Part shown: positions 1-7,882 of the stretch, piece by piece
How the letters are laid out: every line of letters starts with the position of its first letter
Numbering within the stretch: the stretch's first letter is position 1
Notes under the pieces: model-generated
What the model was told of the DNA's origin: nothing
The model's database searches: none
Seen by the model: only the letters and a program-made list of their open reading frames with translations
From: Pseudomonas fluorescens
Lineage (GTDB): Bacteria; Pseudomonadota; Gammaproteobacteria; Pseudomonadales; Pseudomonadaceae
Assembly: GCF_001708445.1 (NCBI RefSeq)
Contig: NZ_CP015637.1
Span: 1,117,001 to 1,181,000, forward strand
DNA: 64,000 nucleotides
Direction: 5' to 3'
Translations under genes and position numbers: made by a program

Positions 1-1928
1 GGCGAGAACGTCACCCCACCGCCATGCATGACCACTGCGCCACGGGCACCGCCCTGGTAGCTTGAGCGCTCGGCATCGGAGCGGGTGTAGTTGAAATCCA
101 GCTGGCTGTAGTACGGCAACGCAGAAAGGCCGAGGGACGACTCCACCTCGCGGTCGCGGGTGTCGTGTTCCACGGCGACCCGGTAAGCCAACTGCTCATT
201 GATCTGTTCGTTGAGGCCCAGCCCGGTGCGGTGTTCACCCCCCGAGTTGCGCACCCATGCCCGGCCACGGCGACTGTCCCCAAGCGGCACGCTGAGATTC
301 AGGTACAGGCTGTTGTCATTGTGCTGGCGGCCACTGACTTGCCATTCGGCCGTGGCGGAAACGGACACACCGCGTACCTGGGTGCCCCACGACGCCAGGG
401 CACGGCTGCTGCTGTCGCCCTGGAACGAAGACGACCGGGACATGCCCGCACTGAACGCACCCCACCCTGGGTGGGACCAGGAAACCGTGGCGCTTTGCTG
501 GTCGCGGTAGCGTGAGCGTTGCTGTGGCTCGGTGTCGGTGACGTACGTCGACTCGGTCAGGTCGCGGTACCCCTCAGTGCGCCAGGAGTTGGCGGCGCTG
601 ACCGCCCAGCGCTCGTTCAACTTCTGCGACCAGGACAGGTCGGTCTGCACACCGCGCTCGCGGATTCGGCGCGTCGCCTCTGCGCCCACCACGGTCACTT
701 GCACCTGGCTGTCCTGCCAGGGCAACAACCCCAGGCTCAGGCCCGCCGAACGATAATCTTCGGCCGCCAGTACGCCGCTGCCGAAGCTGACTTGCGGATG
801 GAGTGATGCACTCCAGCCGGCGCTCACCACCCACGGCTCGGCGGCCTGGCCATCGCCTATGCTACGTACCCGCCCGGCGGCCACCGAGTAGCCGGGCGCA
901 GGCAGGTCCAGGCCAAGCATGGCCGCGGGTACGGTGAAGCGGCGTTCCTCGCCGGTGGCTTCCTTGACGGTCACTTCAACGTCAGAGCGCCCGTTCAGGC
1001 GCGGCACATTGCTCAACGAAAAGGGCCCGGCGGGCACCACGGTGGAGTGGATCAAGGTGCCGTTCTGGCGGACTTCGACCTGCGCCGGCCCATTGGCGAT
1101 GCCGTTGATCGTCGCGCCCTGGTTCTGCTCTTGCAGGGCCTGTTCATTGAGCACTTGTACGCCGGTGATTTGCGCGCCGGCGAGTACCGGGTTGTAGAGG
1201 TTGATCTGCCCGGCCTGCAGCACCGCCTGTTGACTGGCGAAGGTGCGTTGGGCGTAGGCGTCCAGGTGGGTGGTGCGCGAGACACGGTCTTGCCAGGTTT
1301 GTACCTGGCGACTGCGTACGATCCAGTCGCCCGCATTGAAACCGACCTCGGTATTGGCCGAGGCAAAACGGCTGGTGTCGTCGCTGTATTGGCTGTATAG
1401 CCCGGTGATGTCGTAATTGATCAGCGCGGCAAAACCGCCGGTTGAATAACCGGAAATGTCCTGCGTCAGCGGACGCAGCGCCTGGGTCGGCACCACCAGG
1501 GCCAGGCTCAGGCTGGCCGGGTCGGCATCGATCACGGTTTGTGGGTAGTCCTGGAGGAAGCCGTAGCAGCTGCTTTCCTCTGCCGGGCCGGTTGACGGCA
1601 TAACCAACTGGCCGGCGTCGAGCAACGGTGGGTCGAAGCACAGCGCGCCGTGCTGATCGAAGCTCACGTCCACGCGGCCACGGCGCTGGCCGTTGACGCT
1701 CAGGCTGAGCGCATGGCGCCCTGGGGCGAACCGCGGTGCCTGCATCAACAGGCTGGCAAGCTCGGGGTCGATTCCCCGCTGACGCAACGTCTGCGGGTCG
1801 AAGGCGCTGGCCGTTGATGGGGTGTCCGCCCAGGCGGCGTTCGACAGCAGTATCTGCCCCAGGAACAATGGGATAAATGCCCGGCGTGGTGAAATGCCGG
1901 GCACGGCTTTGCCGTCACGGATGTTCAT
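1..1928 (-). CDS. fimbrial outer-membrane usher, partial (C-terminus beyond left edge)
   Basis: PapC/FimD-family usher, the outer-membrane pore that receives chaperone-pilin complexes and assembles the fimbria. About 642 codons are present and the frame is open through the left edge. The start at 1928 is followed by a signal peptide ending near AAWA, then the usher N-terminal region (FDPQTLRQRGIDPELA), and a long beta-barrel section containing the plug region (GQINLYNPVLAGAQITGVQV) and the typical barrel motif SYQGGARGAVVMHGGGVTFS near the edge. No strong Shine-Dalgarno precedes 1928. A GTG at 1973 in the same frame, with AGGA just upstream, is an alternative start. It follows the chaperone gene by 136 bases on the same strand, so it is the last visible gene of the fimbrial operon. 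Ushers are normally about 800-850 residues, so roughly a quarter is missing. Any adhesin gene would lie further left. Confidence 0.93.
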   Translation of the reverse strand, partial: MNIRDGKAVPGISPRRAFIPLFLGQILLSNAAWADTPSTASAFDPQTLRQRGIDPELASLLMQAPRFAPGRHALSLSVNGQRRGRVDVSFDQHGALCFDPPLLDAGQLVMPSTGPAEESSCYGFLQDYPQTVIDADPASLSLALVVPTQALRPLTQDISGYSTGGFAALINYDITGLYSQYSDDTSRFASANTEVGFNAGDWIVRSRQVQTWQDRVSRTTHLDAYAQRTFASQQAVLQAGQINLYNPVLAGAQITGVQVLNEQALQEQNQGATINGIANGPAQVEVRQNGTLIHSTVVPAGPFSLSNVPRLNGRSDVEVTVKEATGEERRFTVPAAMLGLDLPAPGYSVAAGRVRSIGDGQAAEPWVVSAGWSASLHPQVSFGSGVLAAEDYRSAGLSLGLLPWQDSQVQVTVVGAEATRRIRERGVQTDLSWSQKLNERWAVSAANSWRTEGYRDLTESTYVTDTEPQQRSRYRDQQSATVSWSHPGWGAFSAGMSRSSSFQGDSSSRALASWGTQVRGVSVSATAEWQVSGRQHNDNSLYLNLSVPLGDSRRGRAWVRNSGGEHRTGLGLNEQINEQLAYRVAVEHDTRDREVESSLGLSALPYYSQLDFNYTRSDAERSSYQGGARGAVVMHGGGVTFS

Positions 1929-2064
1929 GACTGTGTTCACACAAGTGCACTCATAGGATGGAAAAACCGCCACGATTTCCTATCGCTGCAGGTCGTTTCC
2001 TGGTGGCCTTAGGGGTGGCCACTTCGTTTTTATTGGCGCCGTTACGTCCCTGGGCGGCGCTGAG

Positions 2065-2778
2065 TTACAGGCTGATCGCGGCGTCGTGAGCCGGTACTGC
2101 AAAGCCATATACCGTGGCCGGTTGCAGGCGTACGGTGGTGGCTGCCGCGCCATTGGTCGTCACCGTCAGTGTTTCGCCTGGCAACACGTAGGTGCGCGGC
2201 AACATGGCCGAGCCGTTGCCAGGCAGCAATTGCAGCTCCTGGGCCAGGCGTACCACGTACGGCGTGGGGTTACGCACGCTCAGTTGGTCATTGTCCAAAT
2301 GCCAGGTCAGGCCCAGCCAAGGCTCGCGGTTACGCGCCAGGCCTTTGGGGTGAATGATCACCGGCAGGTTCTGGCGCACGGTCACACCCACTTGGGCGCG
2401 CCCGGCCCGATTGGGGTCCTGCTGGGCAGGCATGCCTTCGAAAATCACCCGCTTGAGGCGCTGGGTCTTCAACGGCTCCTGGCTTTGCAGGATGAAACGC
2501 ACCAACTGGCTTTTGGACGCTTCGACCCGGCTCAGGGGCGGGGTGACGAACAACAGGGTTTCGGGGTCCTCGGGGATGTTCTCGAGGGTCACGTGCATCA
2601 GGGCCACTTTGTTATCGGTGTTGCTCACTGACACAGAGGCTTCGCCATCTGCTTCATAGACGAGCACCACCGACGTGTCCGGCACCATGCCATCGGCCAG
2701 GCTGGCGGTGGCAACGCACAAGAGGCCAAGGGTAAGGCCGATCCAATGCCAGGTTGATAAAGAGCTGTACATCGTCAT
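2065..2778 (-). CDS. periplasmic fimbrial chaperone (PapD-like)
   Basis: A 237-residue periplasmic chaperone of the PapD/FimC family, which caps pilin subunits by donor-strand complementation and hands them to the usher. It has a hydrophobic signal segment (LTLGLLCVATASLA), then an immunoglobulin-like N-terminal domain with the segment TPPLSRVEASKSQLVRFIL, which corresponds to the conserved F1-G1 region, and a second domain with NPTPYVV. The length is typical. The start could be the ATG at 2778 or the ATG at 2772; neither has a strong ribosome-binding site. It lies 12 bases downstream of the last DUF1120 gene and upstream of the usher, so translation within one operon is likely. Confidence 0.92.
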   Translation of the reverse strand: MTMYSSLSTWHWIGLTLGLLCVATASLADGMVPDTSVVLVYEADGEASVSVSNTDNKVALMHVTLENIPEDPETLLFVTPPLSRVEASKSQLVRFILQSQEPLKTQRLKRVIFEGMPAQQDPNRAGRAQVGVTVRQNLPVIIHPKGLARNREPWLGLTWHLDNDQLSVRNPTPYVVRLAQELQLLPGNGSAMLPRTYVLPGETLTVTTNGAAATTVRLQPATVYGFAVPAHDAAISL

Positions 2779-2790
2779 TACTCGCGAGGA

Positions 2791-3417
2791 TTAGAGGTAC
2801 TTGAGGTCCAGGGTGATTGAACCGTCGAGGGGGACTTCTTCTTTCAGGGTCAGGGTGTTGGCCGGGCTGATGGACGTGTCCACCCGCAGACTCGCCACCA
2901 GTTGGCGCAAGGGCCCGGGCAACAGCACGCCGGCCGGGGCGAATGCCATGAGTTTGCGTGGGTAGGCGTGGGGCTCGGGTGTCCAGGTGGCGCCATTGTC
3001 CGCCGAGGTCAGGGTCTGCAAGGTGGCGTTGTCCCCCACTGGGCCGCGCAGTGACAAACTGACGTGCCCCAGGCGTTCGCTCGGCGCATGGATGTTCATG
3101 CCCAAGCCGTAGAACACCTGCGGGTCCGGGGACGAATTGCCCTGGTTGTCGATGCCTGTGAGGGCAAACAGGGTTGGGCCTTCGCAACTGATGCTCAGCC
3201 CCATTTGCTGGTTGGGCAGCACGGTGAAGTCAGTCAGGTTCAGCGTGCGTGCCGGGATCTTGCCGTAATCGACCAGGCCGCTGTCAGACAGCGAAACCGA
3301 GCAGGCCTGGGGCGTGATGCGACCGGCTATATCCAAGTCCACGGCGGATCTGGCGAAGGAGGGCGTCAGGTGCAAGGCGAGCAAGGTAAGTGCCAAACAG
3401 TGGATAGGTCGATTCAT
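2791..3417 (-). CDS. DUF1120 pilin-like protein, copy 4
   Basis: A 208-residue secreted protein of the DUF1120 family, members of which are found with chaperone-usher genes in Pseudomonas and relatives. The signal peptide is MNRPIHCLALTLLALHLTPS. The mature N-terminus carries the pilin-like pattern VDLDIAGRITPQAC, a second cysteine is in SISCEGPTLF, and the C-terminus ends in alternating hydrophobics with a penultimate tyrosine (ITLDLKYL). These are hallmarks of subunits that complement each other by donor strand. It is the last of four paralogues in a row and lies directly before the chaperone. Whether it is a major pilin, a minor subunit or a tip protein cannot be decided from sequence. Confidence 0.88.
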   Translation of the reverse strand: MNRPIHCLALTLLALHLTPSFARSAVDLDIAGRITPQACSVSLSDSGLVDYGKIPARTLNLTDFTVLPNQQMGLSISCEGPTLFALTGIDNQGNSSPDPQVFYGLGMNIHAPSERLGHVSLSLRGPVGDNATLQTLTSADNGATWTPEPHAYPRKLMAFAPAGVLLPGPLRQLVASLRVDTSISPANTLTLKEEVPLDGSITLDLKYL

Positions 3418-3440
3418 CGGGCAAAATCCCTGTGGGGGTT

Positions 3441-4070
3441 TTAGAGGTAATGGACTTCAACGGTACCGCTGGCCCGGAAGGCGACTTCTTCTGTCAGGGT
3501 CAGGCCGTCGGCACGGGCAATCTCCGCATAGATCTTCAAGTCGGTCGCAAAGTGCGTGCTGGGGATAGGCTGTGTCGGGTCGGTCGGATTGCTGGGGGCA
3601 TGCAGTGAGTCGCCGATGTAAAACCCTTGGCCATTGTTACGGCTCCAGGTTTTGCCACCGTCTTCCGACTCGCTGATGTGTACGGTTTGGTTATCGGTCG
3701 TGGAGTTTTCAAAGGTGATACGGACCAGGCCGATCTTCTCTTGGGCCGGTGTCAGGCCCAGCCCCAGATACCAATAATTACTGCTGGTATCCGGCTGATT
3801 GTCGATGAGCTTGAACGCCATGGCGGTCGGGCCCTCGCAGTCGATTTTCAGCAGTAACCGGTTCTCTGCCAGCTTTGTTGTTGAGGTCTGGTTCAGGTCT
3901 TTCGCCGCCACCTTGCCGTAATCGATCTGCCCACCCGCCGATAGGCTGGGTGTGCAGGAGCTGGGGGTGATCAACCCCTTGACGCTCAGGTCGACAGTGG
4001 AGGCGGCGAATGCAGGTGCAAGACTGCCGAGCAAGCAACAGCTGATCAGGCTTTTAAGTGTGGTCTTCAT
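3441..4070 (-). CDS. DUF1120 pilin-like protein, copy 3
   Basis: A 209-residue paralogue of its neighbours. The signal peptide is MKTTLKSLISCCLLGSLAPAFA, followed directly by the pilin-like start STVDLSVKGLITPSSCTPSL. The family motif IDYGKVAAKDLN follows, then a second cysteine in LKIDCEGPTA, and the C-terminus is TVEVHYL with a penultimate tyrosine. The 23-base spacing to copy 4 and the 41-base spacing to copy 2 indicate one transcript. Sharing of the SSCTPSLS block with copies 1 and 2 suggests tandem duplication. It is likely a structural subunit of the fimbria or surface fibre. Confidence 0.88.
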   Translation of the reverse strand: MKTTLKSLISCCLLGSLAPAFAASTVDLSVKGLITPSSCTPSLSAGGQIDYGKVAAKDLNQTSTTKLAENRLLLKIDCEGPTAMAFKLIDNQPDTSSNYWYLGLGLTPAQEKIGLVRITFENSTTDNQTVHISESEDGGKTWSRNNGQGFYIGDSLHAPSNPTDPTQPIPSTHFATDLKIYAEIARADGLTLTEEVAFRASGTVEVHYL

Positions 4071-4111
4071 GATGAGGAATATTCTTGGTAGAAGGGATCA
4101 GGGTCAGGGAA

Positions 4112-4735
4112 TTACAGGTACTTCACTTGAAGGGTGGCGCTGCCATCGATGGGCACTTCGTCCACCAGGGGCAGGTCCTTGGCCGGTACCAGGGTGGTGA
4201 AGGCGCTCAAGCGGGCGTTCAGCACCTTGATGGCGATGGGCGTATAGAGGTCTGCCGGGGCGGCAAAGGCTGTGATACCGGCGTGGCCCAGGTATGACGA
4301 GATCCGCCAACTGCTGCCGCCGTTGCTGGACATGATGGCGTGCACCGGTTGAGTGTCGGCCACCGCGTCGAACACGCTGAAGGCGGCGCTGCCCAGCATT
4401 TGGTCGTCGTTGATGGTGCCCAGGCCATGGCTGGCGGGGTGAATGGCCGACGTACCGGCGCGGTTGTCGACGGTGGTCAGGGTAAAGAAGGTGGCCGCCT
4501 CGCAATTGACTTCCAGCAGCAACTCGCCGGTTGGCAGGCGGGTGGGCTGCTCTGGGTTGAGGTCCTTTACCGTCAGCTTGCCGTGGTCGACGATGCCCCC
4601 GCTGGACAACGTCGGTGTGCAGGAACTGGGCGTGATGGTCCCGCCGACACTCAAACTGGTGCTGCTGGACGCGAAAGTCGCGGGTGCGCAGGCAATCAGC
4701 AGGCTGGCCACGAGGCCTGAGGTGAATCTATCCAT
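4112..4735 (-). CDS. DUF1120 pilin-like protein, copy 2
   Basis: A 207-residue DUF1120 protein. I place the start at the ATG at 4735, which begins a clean signal peptide (MDRFTSGLVASLLIACAPAT). The longer open frame to 4798 adds a polar leader that would bury the signal peptide. The mature part begins STSLSVGGTITPSSCTPTLS, has the family motif VDHGKLTVKDLN, a second cysteine in LEVNCEAATF, and ends ATLQVKYL. It shares its N-terminal and C-terminal patterns with the other three copies, while the middle third is the most divergent, as expected of surface-exposed subunits. Confidence 0.87.
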   Translation of the reverse strand: MDRFTSGLVASLLIACAPATFASSSTSLSVGGTITPSSCTPTLSSGGIVDHGKLTVKDLNPEQPTRLPTGELLLEVNCEAATFFTLTTVDNRAGTSAIHPASHGLGTINDDQMLGSAAFSVFDAVADTQPVHAIMSSNGGSSWRISSYLGHAGITAFAAPADLYTPIAIKVLNARLSAFTTLVPAKDLPLVDEVPIDGSATLQVKYL

Positions 4736-4860
4736 GGGTAATCGTCCTGATTGAAGACGGGAACCATCTGCAAGCCGGCCGCTGGCAGTGTGGCGCAACC
4801 GTCGATAGGGGGGCTCCCATGCAGGGCAGGGAGGAGGGCGGTACGCTTCATGCCTGCGTG

Positions 4861-5496
4861 CTACAGGTACTTGACTTCAAGCGTGGCGAGGCCGTCGATT
4901 TCAACCTCTTCCTGGCCCATGTCCCAACTGTTTGTGGCGTTGATAAAGGTAGTGACCATCAGGTCTGCAGTGACGTTTTTGAGGGGGATAGGGCCCTCTC
5001 GACCGGTTGGCCTGTCACGAAACCCCAGCAGCTCCAAAGGACTGGTGGCGGCATCTTCATTGTTCATCCAAGTCAGGCCGCCATCCCTCGAGAGAATCGG
5101 GTAGAGGGGGCCGCCGTCGCCGTTGACAGGGTTCTCATACACCAGATCGTACTGGCCGAGTTTTTGCGTACCGTTGACGAAGCCCAGGCCGAAACCATTC
5201 GAGTAGGTGGCCGAGCCTGCCCGGTTATCGGTTGCCTGGACCGCGAACAGGGTATGGGCGTCGCAGCCGATGGTCAGTTTCAAGACGGATGTAGGGAGAC
5301 GGGTCCAATTGGTCGGGCTGAGGTCCTTGGCCGAAATCTTGCCGTGATCGACGACGCCATTAGCGGACAAGGATGGCGTGCAAGCCGTCGGGGTGATCAG
5401 GCCAGTGACGGTCAGGTCCACACTGCTGGCGGCAACCGCAGCACCTGAGGTGGCGAGCATGACGAGAGTGGCGAGTGCTGCTAGGGGCTTTTTCAT
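4861..5496 (-). CDS. DUF1120 pilin-like protein, copy 1 (first gene of operon)
   Basis: A 211-residue DUF1120 protein and the promoter-proximal gene of the fimbrial operon. The start at 5496 gives a standard signal peptide (MKKPLAALATLVMLATSGAA); the frame is open further upstream to 5643 but that leader lacks secretion features. The mature N-terminus is SSVDLTVTGLITPTACTPSL, followed by VDHGKISAKDLS, a second cysteine in KLTIGCDAHT and the C-terminus ATLEVKYL. First position in a pilin operon often belongs to the most abundant subunit, so this is the best guess for the major pilin; that is inference only. Confidence 0.87.
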   Translation of the reverse strand: MKKPLAALATLVMLATSGAAVAASSVDLTVTGLITPTACTPSLSANGVVDHGKISAKDLSPTNWTRLPTSVLKLTIGCDAHTLFAVQATDNRAGSATYSNGFGLGFVNGTQKLGQYDLVYENPVNGDGGPLYPILSRDGGLTWMNNEDAATSPLELLGFRDRPTGREGPIPLKNVTADLMVTTFINATNSWDMGQEEVEIDGLATLEVKYL

Positions 5497-5909
5497 GTTT
5501 TGAAGTTCCGGTGCAAGGCTTGCTGACGGCAGGAAAACAGGAGATGCCGTCTGGTTTTCAGCGACCGGCGTGATGGCTGGTCGTCCCTCTCCGTGGGATG
5601 CGGCGCAATTTATCGGTCGTCGGTGTTGGCGCAAATACAACAATTACGAGAGTGAGTGGATCTTGCGCACGTGCAATAACTGATGTCGGAACGGGCTTGT
5701 CTATGTGTAGGTTTTATTAACTTTTCGTAGTTGTTGTATCGCCGGCACGCCTCGCTTCAAATATTTTCTTCCCTCTGATTAGTAAAAAAGATTCTCAACA
5801 GGATGGCTCGCCTTGCCGATATAGGCGTGCGGGCCACTGCCGCCGATCTATGCCTGTTTTGTAGGGGCGTTCCATCCAGGCCCGCGCATTGCGGTAAGTC
5901 GAGGTAGTC
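5497..5909. promoter_or_regulatory. divergent control region between fimbrial operon and regulators
   Basis: 413 bases without a gene between the divergent fimbrial operon and the receiver-Hpt gene. The stretch 5640-5800 is clearly more AT-rich than its surroundings, which is typical of silenced fimbrial promoters bound by H-NS-like proteins such as MvaT. At 5704-5742 it carries a block (TGTGTAGG, then TTTTATTAA, then CGTAG) that recurs upstream of the LuxR-type regulator at 6732. I see no clear -35/-10 pair that I would defend. Confidence 0.5.
5704..5742 (+). promoter_or_regulatory. candidate regulator-binding block upstream of fimbrial operon
   Basis: Contains TGTGTAGG, TTTTATTAA and CGTAG in the same order and spacing as at 6732-6775. 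The repetition of this block in the two promoter regions of one locus suggests binding by the locus regulator. Binding itself is inferred. Confidence 0.4.
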
Positions 5910-6725
5910 ATGTCATCGGACATTCGCCCAGTCGACGGCGCTGGGGATGATCCGCTGCCGTCAAATGCCTCGCCTGCCCATTGGCAGGATTGCACAGTGC
6001 TGGTAGTCGACGACCATCCTGCCTATCGCATGATGATGAGCGCGATGCTGCAGCAGTTGGGGTTGGGCTGCGAGACCTGCGGTGATGGCCAGGCCGCGCT
6101 TGCCGCGCTCGATGGGCAACCGTTCGACCTGATCCTCACGGACTGCCAGATGCCGGTCATGAATGGTTATGCCTTGGCCCGTGAAGTGCGCCGTCGAGAG
6201 CGTGAGTCGATGGCCGAGCCCGTACCGATCGTTGCCTTGACCTCCAACCTTGGGCCGAATGAAGTCCACCAATGCCTGGACGCGGGCATCAATGCCTGGC
6301 TGATCAAGCCTCTGACGTTCGGTCAACTGCGCAATGTCTTGCTGTATTGGTTGGCGGACGGCACCCCACTGGTGACAGACGTGCCGCGCACCCGAGAAGA
6401 GGATTGGCCGACGCGCGCCAGGCTGGTGCAACTGTTTGGTAGTGCGCAAGTGCTGGATGGGATGCTGGCCAGCCTGGTGCAGGAGGTACGCCAGGATTTG
6501 CAAGCCTTGTCCCATGCCATGGCGCATGTGGATGCGGTCCAGACAGCACAGCACTTGCACCGCCTGATCGGAAGCGTGGCGTTCCTGGGGGGCACTCCGC
6601 TGGAGGCGCGCGGCATCCAGTTGATCAGCGCCGTGACGCGTGATGGGGTGGCGTTGCATGCCAGGGCGTTGTTTGGGTTACGGCAAGACTTGGTTCGTTA
6701 TGTGGAATATCTGAAAGCTCTTTAG
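5910..6725 (+). CDS. orphan receiver-Hpt phosphorelay protein
   Basis: A 271-residue cytoplasmic protein with two signalling domains and no kinase. Residues 28-145 form a receiver domain: acidic pair in VDDH (33-35), phospho-acceptor Asp78 in LTDCQMPVMNG, Thr111 and Lys133 in LIKPL. Residues 165-271 look like a histidine phosphotransfer domain, with the motif LHRLIGSVAFLGG placing the phospho-histidine at about His217; the usual Lys after HxL is replaced by Ile. The arrangement equals the C-terminal half of BvgS/EvgS-type hybrid kinases as a separate protein. It lies between the fimbrial operon and a LuxR-type regulator, so it probably feeds phosphate to that regulator. The partner kinase is not in the window. 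Confidence 0.83.
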   Translation: MSSDIRPVDGAGDDPLPSNASPAHWQDCTVLVVDDHPAYRMMMSAMLQQLGLGCETCGDGQAALAALDGQPFDLILTDCQMPVMNGYALAREVRRRERESMAEPVPIVALTSNLGPNEVHQCLDAGINAWLIKPLTFGQLRNVLLYWLADGTPLVTDVPRTREEDWPTRARLVQLFGSAQVLDGMLASLVQEVRQDLQALSHAMAHVDAVQTAQHLHRLIGSVAFLGGTPLEARGIQLISAVTRDGVALHARALFGLRQDLVRYVEYLKAL

Positions 6726-6731
6726 TGTTGA

Positions 6732-6799
6732 TGTGTAGGACTTTTATTAAGGTTTGCGTAGGTTTTTTCTGTAGCCGTGTTCTTTTTGTTTTGTAGGTG
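6732..6799 (+). promoter_or_regulatory. second copy of the TGTGTAGG/TTATTAA block, with further GTAGG boxes
   Basis: Upstream of the LuxR-type regulator. The block at 6732-6775 repeats the order seen at 5704, and additional TGTAG or GTAGG elements follow near 6770 and 6795. Repeated short boxes of this kind would suit a dimerising NarL/FixJ-class regulator. This is inference from repetition. Confidence 0.4.
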
Positions 6800-6917
6800 A
6801 AAATCTTGCTCTCATAGATTGCTGGGCCACCTGCTGCTACTGCTGTTTTTGCCGGTTGTTGCGGTTTGCATCCGGCGCTATTTTTGCCCGAATCAAGTTG
6901 CCATCATGGTGGTTCTA

Positions 6918-7553
6918 ATGCTTCGAGTAATTATTGCCGACGACCATCCGATTGTACGTATCGGCCAAAAAGTGGTGATTGAAGCCAACGGTCGCTGCAA
7001 AGTGGTGGGCGAGGCCGACGGGCCCGATCAATTGCTGGCGCTGATCGACAGCACACCCTGCGATATCGTGGTGACTGATTTCGCCATGCCGGGTAACCAG
7101 CAGGCCGATGGTTATAGCCTGCTGAGCCTGATGCATCGCAAGCACCCCGAGCTCCCGGTGATTCTGGTCACCATGTTCGCCAACGTCGCGACATTGCGCA
7201 CGTCCTTCGCCCACGGCGCCCGGGCCATCATTGCTAAAAGTGCATCGGCCAGGGAGTTGCCTCAAGCCATTCAATCGATCAGCACCGGCAAGACGTTCAT
7301 CAGCGAATGCCTGCGTCAGCAACTGGTGGAGGCGGGTACCGGGGATCAGCAAGCCGTGCCGCAATTGTCCGGCAAGGAGCGCGAGGTGGTGCGCATGCTC
7401 GCCAGCGGCATGACCGTCAGCCAGATCGCCGCGCGGGTCAACCGGAGTATCTCGACGATCAGCAAGCAGAAAAGCACCGCGATGAACCGGTTGTGTATTT
7501 CCACTGACGTGGATTTGTTCGCCTACGCCCGCAGCAGTGGGATGGTGCCCTGA
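6918..7553 (+). CDS. LuxR/RcsB-type response regulator
   Basis: A 211-residue response regulator with an N-terminal receiver (Asp8/Asp9/His10, phospho-acceptor Asp54 in VVTDFAMPG, Thr85, Lys107) and a C-terminal LuxR-type helix-turn-helix at about 150-205 (LSGKEREVVRMLASGMTVSQ, then IAARVNRSISTISKQK). The helix region resembles RcsB/BvgA-class regulators. I chose the ATG at 6918, with GGTGG seven bases upstream; an in-frame ATG at 6906 is also possible, while the longer frame to 6819 adds an unrelated hydrophobic leader. Position next to a fimbrial operon recalls the RocA and RcsB regulators of cup fimbriae in P. aeruginosa, so control of the adjacent fimbrial genes is likely but inferred. 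Confidence 0.87.
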   Translation: MLRVIIADDHPIVRIGQKVVIEANGRCKVVGEADGPDQLLALIDSTPCDIVVTDFAMPGNQQADGYSLLSLMHRKHPELPVILVTMFANVATLRTSFAHGARAIIAKSASARELPQAIQSISTGKTFISECLRQQLVEAGTGDQQAVPQLSGKEREVVRMLASGMTVSQIAARVNRSISTISKQKSTAMNRLCISTDVDLFAYARSSGMVP

Positions 7554-7613
7554 GGTTGGCCAGGCAAGCGAGATAGAACGGACAAACAGTATCCCCTGGC
7601 GAGCGGGCTAGCT

Positions 7614-7736
7614 GTGGCGAGCGGGCTTGCCCCGCGTTGGGCTGCGAAGCAGCCCCACTAAGATCACCGCGCTGTTTCAGATGGACCGCGGCCTGAGGTT
7701 TTGGGGCTGCTGCGCAGCCCAACGCGGGGCAAGCCC
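7614..7736. repeat. REP family A inverted doublet
   Basis: Two inverted copies of the GTGGCGAGCGGGCTTGCCCC / GCGTTGGGCTGCGAAGCAGC unit enclosing about 45 bases. The same family recurs near 12.4, 18.4, 27.3, 36.0 and 55.6 kb. The form is that of a REP doublet (REPIN). Confidence 0.85.
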
Positions 7737-7882
7737 TAATGCCGTTCAGTTAAGCGTACATCGCCTTCTTGTAGGAGCGAGCTTGCTCGCGGAAAACTCG
7801 TTGACGTTTTTCGCGAGCAAGAACTAGGCGTCCCCCTCGCTCCTACAGAAGGCGATGTACGCTTAACTGAATGGCATTAGGG
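7734..7882. repeat. nested composite inverted repeat containing a REP family B doublet
   Basis: Arms of about 47 bases (7734-7780 and 7836-7882) are inverted and almost identical. Each arm joins a unit CCTAATGCCGTTCAGTTAAG, a spacer CGTACATCGCCTTCT and the edge of a TGTAGGAGCGAGC repeat. The inner part is the family B doublet with a short interruption at about 7822-7836. The outer unit also occurs alone elsewhere in the window. Confidence 0.8.
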
